Of a stretch of DNA of 64,000 nt, positions 27,782 through 34,500 are shown in pieces. The position numbers and the translations under genes are program-made. The notes beneath the pieces were generated by a model. That model made no database searches. It saw nothing but the letters and a program-made list of their open reading frames with translations, and was not told the DNA's origin. Positions within the stretch are counted from its first letter, which is position 1; each line of letters begins with the position of its first letter. Origin of the DNA: Euglena gracilis (lineage: Eukaryota; Euglenida; Euglenophyceae; Euglenales); the NCBI GenBank assembly GCA_039621445.1, contig CP154957.1, forward strand, positions 34,726,227-34,790,226, in the 5' to 3' direction.

Positions 27782-30400
27782 AGCTACCAACTGTCCCCCG
27801 CAGTGCCTCGCTCTGGGACGAGGAGGCAGAGCCCGCCGAGGACAGCGGGGCCGGGGCGGGGGCCGACAGCCCGACGGCCGGTCCGGCCACCGGGGCGAAG
27901 GGAGACTTCGGGAGGGGCGGCGTCTCCCGAACTATGCCGGCGTGGCGGCCGCCCCTCTCCCGGCCCTGGGGGACGTGGGAGGGACGGGACAAGCACGGCA
28001 TACACCCTGACTTCAGGCGGGTGCGGGGCAACCCTGCGTGGGCCAGGCGCGCACCAGGATGCACGTGGAAAGGGACGGGGTGGGGTCGGGAAAAGAGAGA
28101 GTATGAGGAAGTGAGCGAGTGTGTGTTTTGAGCCATCTCTAAGAACTTGTTGCTTGCTGACTATTGATTGGCGTGTGGTTTGTTTCCAGCAGGCAAGCAG
28201 CTCGGGCATTGGCACAATTTGGCTGCTGCTTCTCGGTGAGCTTCGGCCCCGGGGACCCGCGGGAGGGGGGCAGACTTGCATTTTCGGTGAGGTTTCGACC
28301 ACAGGGGGGGGGATGGAGGACATGTCCAATGGAGTCAAGTGTGGAGACTGGTTCTCCTTTTAGGAAGGGGAGTGTGGCATTGGACATGTCCCAGATGGAT
28401 GCGTAGCTGCTGGTTGTAATTTTGTAAATTAGGCTGTGCCTGCGCGTGCGCGCGCTGCACAGACACATTTTGTAGGAATTGTGTCTGTGCAGCGCTCTGT
28501 GTCAACTCATCAGTCAAACCTGATGAGTTGATTGTTGGGTTCATGGGTCGCTATCTCCTGCTGTGTATTGTGGACTTTCATGCTGGAGTACTGGATTTGT
28601 GGACTTGAGTTTGTGTTGAAATTGCCTGCTGATAGGTGGGAAAACCAAACCCAAGGCAACGGCAAAAGCCAAGGCAATGCCGAAGCCAGCCAAGCAGGGG
28701 TCGCGATGCAGAAAAAGTGTGGATATCGAACAGAGCCCCCACCCCGGCGCCGCCCCTGTTTCACAGTCAGCTCTCCTGTTCATGCTGTGCTGTCGCGAAA
28801 GGGCAATGGGCAACTGCTACCTGGTTCGACCGAGGCTGGGTCGTCCGCAGCAGGTCCGCCAGTGCCTTGGACGGGGCAGAGAACGGAGATGCCAACTCGG
28901 TGGCGAACAGCGAGGAGGCGAAGAGTTGTGGGCAGGGCCACTGCTGCCTCCAGTCCACAGTCACGCAAAACGGCATATACTGATCACCGCCTACCCCCCC
29001 CAAAAAAATGTGGCAGAAAACCAACATTGGTTGTCTTCCATGTGTGGTCCTTCAATCCTCCTCCAAATATAAAACCCCTGGGCGGAAATGTCATAACCCA
29101 GACGGGAGGCTGTATAATTGGTGGGTTTTTATATTTGGGCAAGAAAACCAACCTTCTGCGATCAAAAGCCGTATATACAAGTTTGCCCCATTTTGCCCAA
29201 ATTTCGCCATTTTAAGGCGAAATTCAAGCTGATGAACATTTCTTTTTTGACAAAAACATGACCTAAAACTGTCACAAAACGATGAAATTACCGGGATTTT
29301 TTTCCCGTCCTGTGTCACTCAAGCGGCGACTGTCGGCGTTTCTCTGGAGGGGGGGGGGTATATTTGGGCGGCATTTCAAGACCCTCAGGTCTTGAAATGC
29401 CGCCCGAAAGGTCAGGGTTTTTATATTTGGGGGGTGTTCTTATATTTGGGGGAGGTTTTATATTGGGGGGTTATTACTTTGTGACTTACTTTGTATTCGA
29501 TCTCACAGACATGCAAAACACATGATATGATACTGGGGCCACACAAAGAGCAAATAATGGTTTGAGCACGTATCCCCGCCACCCGATTCAGCCGCACTTG
29601 GTATTCTTCCCCTCCCCACAACACCCTGCAGAAGGAGAAGGAGCAACCCCAATGGCTGCCGGTGGGGGCCGCCTCGAGGCGGCCCGTCGCCCCCGGCGAG
29701 GCGGACGCCTGCTCCGGCGGCATCGCTGGCGACCGGGGTGGTTCACATCGTCGCTGCCATCGAGACCAACCGCTGTGGGGAAAGGACGGTGCGACCCACC
29801 TCAAAGGGACGGCTCGGCTTGGCGATGTGGGGGCTGACACCCAGGCTTTTCGGGCGGCAGCGAGGTCGTCACAGCGGGGTCTTGCGGGGATGGGGTCAGG
29901 CCAGGGCAACTTGGCGGCGATTGATCGCAAACAAAACTGCACTGTTCAATAATGATGGGTATGAAGAAGCATTATCACGCGAGAATGCATGGCTTATGAG
30001 AGCTCAACCTCCTTGCACTGCACAAGAGAGAGCTCAATCTCTTTGTCTGGGTCCCTTGTGGACGAGGCTTCCCGTGCTTGTTTCAGTGTTTTTTTTTTGT
30101 TTGGAAAAACAACCTCAAGTTTCTCCAGCACCGCAAAAATCTTCTGTCTCTCAAAAATAAAAGCAAATAGAAAGGACACCAGGCATCTTTTGGGAGGTGC
30201 CTCCAGGATGGGGGACATACTAATTGAAACAGTGGAACCCACAGGTGAATGTACTAACATTGAATGAGCGTGTGAGTCACGGAAAGGGCTCCCAGGGCGT
30301 CGGAAGGCATGCTGAACGGGTCAGGCCGGGTGCCCAAAGGAGGCCCGGATGCGTCGGTCGCCGGGGGTGGATCACAGAGGCACCACCTGGGGTGCATCCT
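1162..30400 (-). CDS. Gene A: multi-exon gene, unrecognised protein (gene-level span)
   Basis: About 25 short minus-strand exons in a common style: GC-rich third positions, AG before and GT after, and matching phases for runs of neighbours (29583>28821>27788; 24917>24654>24301; 21592>21008>16638>15460>14745>13316; 10190>9569; 5140>4856>4658; 1483>1162). They add up to roughly 1,000 residues. I recognise no family. The upstream half reads as helical, Leu-rich sequence; the middle has hydrophobic and aromatic stretches; the 5.2-3.2 kb part is Ser/Pro-rich and disordered; the end carries two copies of a short IExWRR motif. Phases do not close at 27788>24917, 24301>23066, 13316>11985, 4658>3514 and 3226>1483, and nothing was found between 9.57 and 5.2 kb, so exons are missing or more than one gene is present. 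The 5' end is not located; the stop at 1162 is clear. Confidence 0.6.
1298..1390. repeat. Single dispersed monomer of the same satellite
   Basis: GAAAAAAATCGAAATTTTTT, GCCCAAAACGATG, GGCCTCGCGGACCCGGAAAA and GAGCCGAAAATGAG, as at 18.1 and 19.4 kb. Lies in the last intron of gene A. Confidence 0.6.
1483..1561 (-). CDS. Gene A penultimate exon
   Basis: 79 bp, phase 2 to 0; acceptor gggcccctcag, donor GGCCGG|gtcccc. Encodes RLSMLSPGRVRAFINSCATA. Its exit phase matches the terminal exon; its entry phase does not match 3226-3304. Confidence 0.55.
2552..3030. mobile_element. Inverted-repeat element with repeated AAATATAAGAAACCC boxes
   Basis: Left end GTAACCCC then CCAAATATAAGAAACCCC; right end GGGTTTCTTGTATTTGGGG then TTTTTAC, an inverted copy. 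Inside, at least six more direct copies of the AAATATAAGAAACCC box. No target duplication seen. Confidence 0.5.
3226..3304 (-). CDS. Gene A exon
   Basis: 79 bp, phase 2 to 0; acceptor tttctttctcgaag, donor CCAGAG|gtgcct. Contains RQFDADPNAEGPASPLPPAP. Phase matches 3514-3653. Confidence 0.55.
3514..3653 (-). CDS. Gene A exon with IExWRR motif (copy 1)
   Basis: 140 bp, phase 0 to 2; acceptor ctcccctcag, donor GCGGG|gtgtgc. Encodes FLRIESWRRRGIILKDLP followed by a Pro run. The motif recurs in the terminal exon. Confidence 0.6.
4034..4617. mobile_element. MITE, G/C-run family, 8-bp TSD
   Basis: Starts CAAGGGTTTTTTAAAACC and ends ACTAAAAAAACCTCTG; flanks ATCTCAGT and ATCCCAGT (7/8). The interior is G and C runs with several TGTTATTTGGGG copies. 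Intron of gene A. Confidence 0.65.
4658..4723 (-). CDS. Gene A exon
   Basis: 66 bp, phase 2 to 2; acceptor cctgtcctccag, donor CTCCCGG|gtgtgc. Contains NASISSFSDSSHLSEARD. A transposon ends only 40 bp into the following intron. Confidence 0.6.
4856..5044 (-). CDS. Gene A exon
   Basis: 189 bp, phase 2 to 2; acceptor tttcctgtcag, donor CCCCGGG|gtcgct. Ala/Ser/Pro-rich, disordered, containing ADEAAASSASERGFLAGHS. Confidence 0.6.
5140..5209 (-). CDS. Gene A exon
   Basis: 70 bp, phase 1 to 2; acceptor cgaggtccag, donor CCCGG|gtggcc. Ser/Pro-rich product starting SSPSMPEWSVLSSSKPQ. Another frame is also open, but this one matches the phase of 4856-5044. Confidence 0.5.
5210..9568. other. Gene A gap without a supported exon
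   Basis: Holds CA repeats (6037-6066), MITE fragments (5930-6005, 6430-6535), the MITE copy at 6706-7100, and the 8813-8970 pieces resembling the 67-bp insertion. A minus-strand open stretch at 7340-7720 is weak. Any exons linking 9569 to 5209 were not found. Confidence 0.5.
6706..7100. mobile_element. MITE copy, ends unclear
   Basis: Interior follows the copies at 45742 and 50295: TGGACTAGCTAGACCCCC, then GTGTTTTTTTTGGCTGATTT, then ACTTGCAGTCCAGCCCC and TTAAGCAATGGACTGG. No matching 8-bp flanks found. Gene A intron. Confidence 0.45.
9569..9690 (-). CDS. Gene A exon
   Basis: 122 bp, phase 1 to 0; acceptor cacacacctgcag, donor ACCCAG|gtatta. Contains SDSEEDEVDLPYPVVPQG, an acidic stretch with possible CK2 sites, then a basic QGRQRR segment. 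Confidence 0.7.
10190..10316 (-). CDS. Gene A exon
   Basis: 127 bp, phase 0 to 1; acceptor ctccgccccccag, donor GTTCG|gtggcg. Starts IVVPFFLSKRYPAFLFTLQV and ends in an Asp-rich segment. Confidence 0.7.
10971..11168. repeat. GATA and TA microsatellites
   Basis: (GATA)n to about 11008, then about 150 bp of (TA)n with interruptions. Gene A intron; nothing else seen between 10.32 and 11.98 kb. Confidence 0.85.
11985..12043 (-). CDS. Gene A exon (candidate)
   Basis: 59-bp open frame with RDSPAWIELWVALR ending at donor CTGAGG|gtcggc in phase 0, as the next exon needs. The entry phase does not match 13316-13431. The plus strand is also open here with plausible codon use, so strand is not certain. 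Confidence 0.35.
12044..13315. other. Gene A intron, no recognised feature
   Basis: Ordinary intron-like DNA with one T/G-run element-like patch at about 12800-12880. Confidence 0.5.
13316..13431 (-). CDS. Gene A exon
   Basis: 116 bp, phase 1 to 0; acceptor ccccctccag, donor CGGAAG|gtctcg. Contains LLLSDVAQDVSFMLRYRRK. Phase matches the preceding exon only with this acceptor, not with the AG six bases downstream. Confidence 0.7.
14745..14949 (-). CDS. Gene A exon
   Basis: 205 bp, phase 0 to 1; acceptor gcttccgtag, donor CTGCCAG|gtgatg. Contains DYVRPNVGGIGFFTLDPAVP, a His/Asp segment and LLYVFGQHYFSAS. The upstream frame is closed by the TAG that forms the acceptor, which fixes the border. 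Confidence 0.75.
15460..15531 (-). CDS. Gene A exon
   Basis: Starts AHIFYDATLGAASMAFQQYQ after acceptor gggtccgcag, phase 0. Three GT donors lie close together (exon end at 15460, 15466 or 15449); only the first two give the phase 0 the next exon needs. Confidence 0.65.
15690..16105. repeat. TACA / ATGT / TGTC microsatellites
   Basis: (TACA)n to about 15890, then its inverted form (TGTA)n to about 16010, then (TGTC)n. The first two could pair as a long hairpin. The MITE at 16124 follows directly. Confidence 0.85.
16124..16398. mobile_element. MITE, same family as 4034-4617, 8-bp TSD
   Basis: Ends CAGGGTTTTTTTAAGACC and ACTAAAAAAACCCCTG; flanks GTCTCTAT and GTCTGTAT (7/8). Inserted in a TGTC microsatellite in a gene A intron. 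Centre has a TTCGGCG...CGCCGAAAA hairpin. Confidence 0.7.
16638..16801 (-). CDS. Gene A exon
   Basis: 164 bp, phase 1 to 0; acceptor aaaccacatgcag, donor CTGCAG|gtcccc. Product includes AAMFESEATYLEDPEMAYPP, then a Pro-rich stretch. Confidence 0.7.
17094..19710. repeat. Satellite-like block of degenerate tandem monomers
   Basis: Two segments open with GGTCGCTGAGCTCT (about 17106 and 18500) followed by AAGAGCGAAGCTTACCCC. Inside, units recur with GTCGAAAAA, GCCCAAAACGATG, GGCCTCCCGGACCC and GAGCCGAAAATGAGCG every 170 bp or so. No open reading frame. Lies in the 16638-21007 intron of gene A. Confidence 0.6.
20105..20492. mobile_element. Inverted-repeat element with TATTATTTGGGG boxes
   Basis: Left CCCCCCAAATAATACCCC, right GGGGTATTATTTGGGGGG. 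The right end has three tandem TATTATTTGGGGGGG units. Gene A intron. Confidence 0.5.
21008..21242 (-). CDS. Gene A exon
   Basis: 235 bp, phase 0 to 1; acceptor gtatttgtttcag, donor CACCG|gtcgtg. A second donor 12 bp downstream (GACCTGG|gtgtgt) keeps the same phase. Contains DEAHRYTVPANTFLG, a Gly/Arg stretch, then RQRLVAFCAKLVQWGVVAQP. Phase matches the next exon 4.2 kb away. Confidence 0.7.
21592..21783 (-). CDS. Gene A exon
   Basis: 64 codons, phase 0 to 0; acceptor ccccaaatcag, donor CCCAGC|gtgggg. Starts LISLDKDMTSRTPEG, has a Gly-rich middle, ends with FLHETTLFTLLAYLKP. Confidence 0.7.
21863..22175. repeat. (GTAT)n microsatellite
   Basis: About 310 bp of GTAT with a few substitutions, followed by CATGGTG-containing TG-rich DNA resembling 15.6 kb. 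Gene A intron. Confidence 0.85.
23066..23162 (-). CDS. Gene A exon (borders tentative)
   Basis: Open frame containing LVCRLGITFSATALVCLADL between acceptor cgcggcag and donor GCGGCG|gtcgtc (phase 0 out, as the next exon needs). Its entry phase does not match 24301-24373, so a border or an intervening exon is wrong or missing. Confidence 0.5.
23294..24069. mobile_element. MITE, same family, perfect 8-bp TSD
   Basis: Ends CAGGGGTTTTTTAAAGACC and CGACTAAAAAAAAAAACCCTG-like; flanks CTTCCAAC on both sides. 776 bp with long G/C runs and a GGCGCCGAAGGCGCC hairpin. Gene A intron. Confidence 0.75.
24301..24373 (-). CDS. Gene A exon
   Basis: 73 bp, phase 0 to 1; acceptor ctgccaaag, donor GCTTGG|gtgcag. 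Contains EHHASLADLGDAELRGVLEG. Confidence 0.6.
24654..24739 (-). CDS. Gene A exon
   Basis: 86 bp, phase 1 to 0; acceptor gtcccaccgcag, donor CTGCAG|gtctct. Contains LLAYCSALERPRLVNSPLM. With the flanking exons it resembles a helical-repeat segment, but no named family is assigned. Confidence 0.65.
24917..25038 (-). CDS. Gene A exon
   Basis: 122 bp; acceptor cgcccgcag, donor CTCTCG|gtgtcc, phase 2 in and 1 out. Contains LPLLRHLVPNLRPTTMKG. Its phase matches the next exon exactly, so the helical reading continues across the intron. Confidence 0.65.
26880..27185. repeat. Short imperfect repeats of GTAGTGACTGTGATCAC
   Basis: Four or more spaced copies (GTAGTGACTATGATCAT near 26888, GTGGTGACTGTGATCAC near 27089, GTAGTGACTGTGATCAC near 27126, GTAGTGAACGTGATCAC near 27166), each followed by a CAGGCAATCAG-like segment. 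Within the 25.0-27.8 kb gap of gene A, where no exon was found. Confidence 0.5.
27693..27780. repeat. (CA)n microsatellite
   Basis: Pure CA, about 88 bp, immediately beyond the donor of exon 27788-27965. Confidence 0.9.
27788..27965 (-). CDS. Gene A exon
   Basis: 178 bp, phase 0 to 1; acceptor cacgtcccccag, donor CAGTTG|gtagct. The product is Pro/Ser/Ala-rich. The donor side runs straight into the 27.7 kb CA microsatellite. Confidence 0.6.
28821..28943 (-). CDS. Gene A exon
   Basis: 41 codons, phase 0 to 0, acceptor actggaggcag, donor AACCAG|gtagca. The product begins QWPCPQLFASSLFATELASP and looks helical. Confidence 0.6.
29050..29485. mobile_element. Element with TATATTTGGGG boxes and a perfect hairpin
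   Basis: CCAAATATAAAACCCC at the left; TTTTTATATTTGGGG and related boxes at the right. The centre holds a perfect 18-bp hairpin at 29366-29405 (arms GGGCGGCATTTCAAGACC, 4-nt loop CTCA). Gene A intron. Confidence 0.45.
29583..29772 (-). CDS. Gene A exon
   Basis: 190 bp; acceptor tttccccacag, donor AATCGG|gtggcg; phase 2 in, 0 out. Ends in a Gly-Glu-Glu-Tyr-Gln segment that joins the Trp-Pro-Cys start of the next exon in phase. Confidence 0.55.
29800..29920 (-). CDS. Gene A exon (5' border uncertain)
   Basis: Open frame with Ala/Pro-rich product ending at donor TTTGAG|gtgggt, phase 2, which matches the next exon at 29583-29772. The acceptor is probably cgccaag near 29,920. Confidence 0.45.
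30281..30400 (-). CDS. Gene A exon (most 5' candidate)
   Basis: Forty codons, phase 0 to 0, acceptor ttccccag, donor TTTCC|gtgact. The first Met is codon 2, so it could hold the start, but no upstream signal decides this. Pro-rich product. Confidence 0.4.
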
Positions 30401-31465
30401 CTGGGGAACCGAGCACCAACACACCACTGCCGACCAACGAGCCCCTCCCTCGGGGGGGGGGGGTTGAGCCCCCCAGGGGAGGGACTCAAAAAACCGGCCA
30501 GCCACTTCCTTTGACACCCAGTCAGTCAAGTTTGACACCGGGGAGGGGGGTGTTGCAGTCAATTAAGGCACTCCGGTCAAAATGGGCTAAAATCAATGGA
30601 TTTTCCCCCGCTCCTGGCTAAGGCCCAACTGAGGGGGGGGGGTTGGAGCCCATGCATCAGTCAGTCACCACAAAAAGAACCGAGGGAATGGTTGGCATGC
30701 ATTGAGCAATATGATATGGCCTGAGCCCGATGCTCCTTGGTGGAGGAAGAATGGAAGAATGCTGCAGGGCCACATCAATTTCCTTAGCGTTTGGCGAAGC
30801 CCTGGGGGGAGGAGATGCTTCCATTTCCGAAACAGAACTGTGGTACTTTAAGGCGCCCCATTGGTATCATTGAGTTGAAGACAAAAATTACTTCGATTCT
30901 CCTGCGATATATACATAGACATAGACCATTTCACATGTGCTATGAAAGCAAAGAAAACCAATGTGTTTAAATTAAAATTAAGGGGCCAAAATAATGTGCC
31001 GTGGGAAAGAAAAAATTGGCCGGACGTTGGGCGCCATACCATTTAATCGGCATCAATAATTGACGGGAAAAACAACCAGAACCCTGGCTGCAAAACACAA
31101 CCACGCTTCATACGATGGAGAGACTGGCTTCGGTTTCATCTGCACTTTATCACTCTCGACTAAGGTCGAAATTTGTTTCAGCCCAGGGATGACGCATTGG
31201 GGCTGGCAATGCCCTCAACCACAGTGTGCTGGTTTGCGTCCCATCATTTCTGGGGGGGTCCACCCCTGGACCCACCCACCAACCCCAAACAACGGAACTG
31301 AATGGGAAGAGTGGGAGTGAATATGCAAACAGTGGGGGAAAGAGACACCCGAGGTTGAAGACAGGGTTAGGAAATGCACCTCGCAGCTCCAGCCCCAACG
31401 AGGCCGGACAGGTGGACGCGGAAGGCAGGCGGGGGGAGGAGGGGGAGAGATAAGGGGGGGCTAGG
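30401..31465. other. Intergenic stretch between genes B and A
   Basis: No convincing exon. Contains G-run segments. The promoter and start of gene A should lie here or in the 30281-30400 exon, but no signal was recognised. Confidence 0.4.
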
Positions 31466-31557
31466 TCAGTCAGGACCCCAGTCGTCCCAATCACTGTTGT
31501 CGTTGCCAGCGGCAGGCTGCTTTCCGGCACTGGGGGAGGGCTGGGGTCTCCCGCAGG
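31466..31557 (-). CDS. Gene B terminal exon with stop
   Basis: Stop TGA at 31466-31468. The tail reads KQPAAGNDNSDWDDWGPD. Acceptor ttaagcaaaag (31557) matches the upstream phase and lies within the last four bases of a transposon; the alternative cctcccccag (31529) is out of phase with 32748-32909. Confidence 0.6.
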
Positions 31558-34500
31558 CTTTTGCTTAAGGACCCCTGGGGGGGGGGTACTGGCTAGCCAA
31601 TCGGCTAGACACTGGAAAAAATGGACTAGCTAGATCCCCCTCCCCCGGGGGGGGGGGGCGGGGGTCCCCCCAACTGGAAAATTTTTTTCCTCCCGGTCAC
31701 TGGAAAAAAATTTTCCACTAGCTAGCCCTGCTAGCAGACCCCCCCCCCCCCGGGGGGTCTGCTAGAAATCCCACAGCCAAATTTGGACTAGCTGCAGTCC
31801 AGCCCCCCCGGGGGGGGGGTACTGCAATCCCTTAAGCAGAAGCCTGGTCCCCCGAGCTGTAACTCACTGAGAGGCGCTGGCACGTTCTGGAACATTGTGT
31901 GCTTGATTTTCTTTTTGAAATTTGAAATAACGAGGCAAAGCCTCCTGTCGGGGCAACAAAAGTTTCTGCCACATGGCCCGCACTTAACGAAACAAACGAG
32001 GTCACACCAAAACCCATCCATCTGTGGTAATCGCAGCCGGCAGGCTGAATTTGACCAACACCGGGGGAAGGGGGGGTCCCGCAGTACTGGGCAGGCAGTC
32101 ACTGTTCGCTGTGGGTCAAAGAGTGCCCAATAATAAAGTTTAAGGATAGGCCAACCCCGCCCGGGGGGGCCTGCCTGGGTGCCAGATCCGACGCCCTGGT
32201 CACATGACACCCCGGTCACATGGCCGGGCACTCGGCCAAGGTCCTCCAGCGCCGAAGGCACCGAACGCCCTTCAAACACCTAAAATTCAGCTGCCGGCGG
32301 ATTGATTTTCCAACCAATGGGGTTGGCCGGCCCTTCCTGGCACCGAGAAAGATCCGTGGAGTGGAAACAAAAAAGCATGCGGGATTAAGACCGTGGGCGA
32401 AGGGACCATTCTGCCCGCGCAATCCCCCGCCTGGGATTAGAGCTTTGAGGGTTCCTCCAATGCCCAAGGATTACAACATCAGCAAAATGCGCCCGCCCGA
32501 ATACCCTGCATCGTCAGAAGAGGCCAACAAGACATCAACAAGACACCATCAACACTCCAGAGCCTTCAAATCCCAAATACTGCGTTGTCTGAATCATATC
32601 CCTGACAACCCCCACATGCCCGGCCCCCTTGAGCCAGAGGGGTTGGATTTGCACAAAATTGCATCCTTGAAACGCCCTGTCGAAGCCCATGGGAACCTGC
32701 GAGAGGACAGACAAGGCCAGCACTGCGCTTGAAAGCCGCCTGGCCACCGTCCGAGGCCTTCGCCGGCGCCTTCGCCTTCCCCGCCACAATGGCAGCCGAC
32801 GCTGGCGCCTTGGGCTGCAGCGGGGCCGGCGCCAGTCGCAGGCTGCCTCCCCCGGGCAGGGCGTCCCGCGGCTTCTTAGACAGCGCCATGCCCTGCAGCC
32901 GCTTCTGCTCTGCACGTGAGCGAGAAGTGAAGGCCGGGCCACATTGAGCGAGAGACACGGTTCATGTGTGCTGAGGATGGCGGGCCACATCTTGAAAAAT
33001 CAAAAACCCACGTTTTGAAAGGTGAAAATGAAACCTGAGGCATGAGAATGAAAACCGATGTCACCGCATGGGCCCACCTTGGGCGGCCCGGGAGGTGCTG
33101 CCATCTGGGTTCACCATGATGTCGCGCCTCCCGCCGTTGGCCTCCAGGAAGCCTTCGCGCCCCTGGACGACCAGGTGGGAGGCAAATGTACAGCGGTGAA
33201 CTGCATTCCAGGGAGGGGGTTAATTAGTCCTACAACACGCGTGGCCTGTTGTTCCTTGCACTCTGGTTGCTGTGATACGCGTCTTTGAAATTTATGAGTA
33301 AAAAGAAACACTGTACAATGGCAACATGCAAAAAAGTAATGTGAAAAAATCACAAAAAAACACCGAGAAGAATATTTGATGATTTTTTATGTGAAAAACT
33401 TTTGAAAACAATCAAATTGAAAATTTCGAAATCTTGGTTCCCATCTCTCAGCTTGTGGGACACAACACCCCGGTTTCAGATGGGAACACGTCCAACATTG
33501 GATGAACATGTATGTGAAAATCCACCTTGCCAGTATTTGCATTTTTAGCCAGGCTTGGCAAATAACCCTCCCCCAAACACAGAACCCCCTCCAACATAAA
33601 TAATTTAATTTATGGGATGAGAATTCCTTTTTTTAACCTCTACCCAATCTCATTTGGGGAGAGGTCTGAAATCTGAGACAACGAGAAATATTTGAAAACA
33701 GGTCCGAGGTATCTTCGTTTCAAACCATTTCCCACTGAAATCAACTTATTTGAAAATACACATGCTGAAAGCAACATACATATACAACGCAAAATGCGGC
33801 TACATTGTGGCTATATAAAAATAAAATGTCAAGGTTTAGAAAAACATGTCAAAATGTGCATTTTGGGGGTTTCTTTTTGAATTTGAAAAATATGATGAAA
33901 CAATCCCCCCCAAATAATTACACTGGTCCCCAACTTTGGATGCCCAAGTATTTTGCCCAAGTTTGTTATTTGGGGGGTCGCTGAGCCCTTATCTCTTTAG
34001 AGTAAGAGCGAAGCTGACCATTGGGGAAAAGGGGGGGAAGAACCCTCCCCCTCAACCGCCGCTGGGTAGGTGATGAAAACCACATTATCACCATGATCCC
34101 GGCCCAGTTCCTGGATTTTTTTTTTCAGCCGCGAGCGACTGGATCCCGAGTTTTCGAACCACCTACATTTGACCCCACTCCCCGCCAGGCCCGAGTTCTT
34201 CAGCTGTGAAGGGGTCCAAACTGGGCAGGATTCGCCAACCCCCCCCCCCCCAGTTTCGACTCTGCCATTTTGCCGGGTGAGATTTTCGGTCAAAAAAAAT
34301 CGATTTTTCGAAAATATCTCGAGAAAACGCACACTATTTCCAGAAATGTCGGTCAGATGTAATGTACCCCTGGAGGCCCTCTATCGCCCCCCGTTCGCCA
34401 TTTTGGCTGCCAAACACGCCTGGCCCGTGTTCTGGCGCGCTTTTGTGGCCATTTTGGGGTATTGTTTTTGACCGTTTTTCTTTGGGTGAAAAACTGATTT

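Larger units (their letters stand above)
25039..27787. other. Gene A gap of different base composition
   Basis: Less GC-rich, fewer G/C runs than its surroundings. Open stretches at 25470-25850 on both strands are not convincing. Could be an old unrecognised insertion; a phase-correct exon is missing here. Confidence 0.35.
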
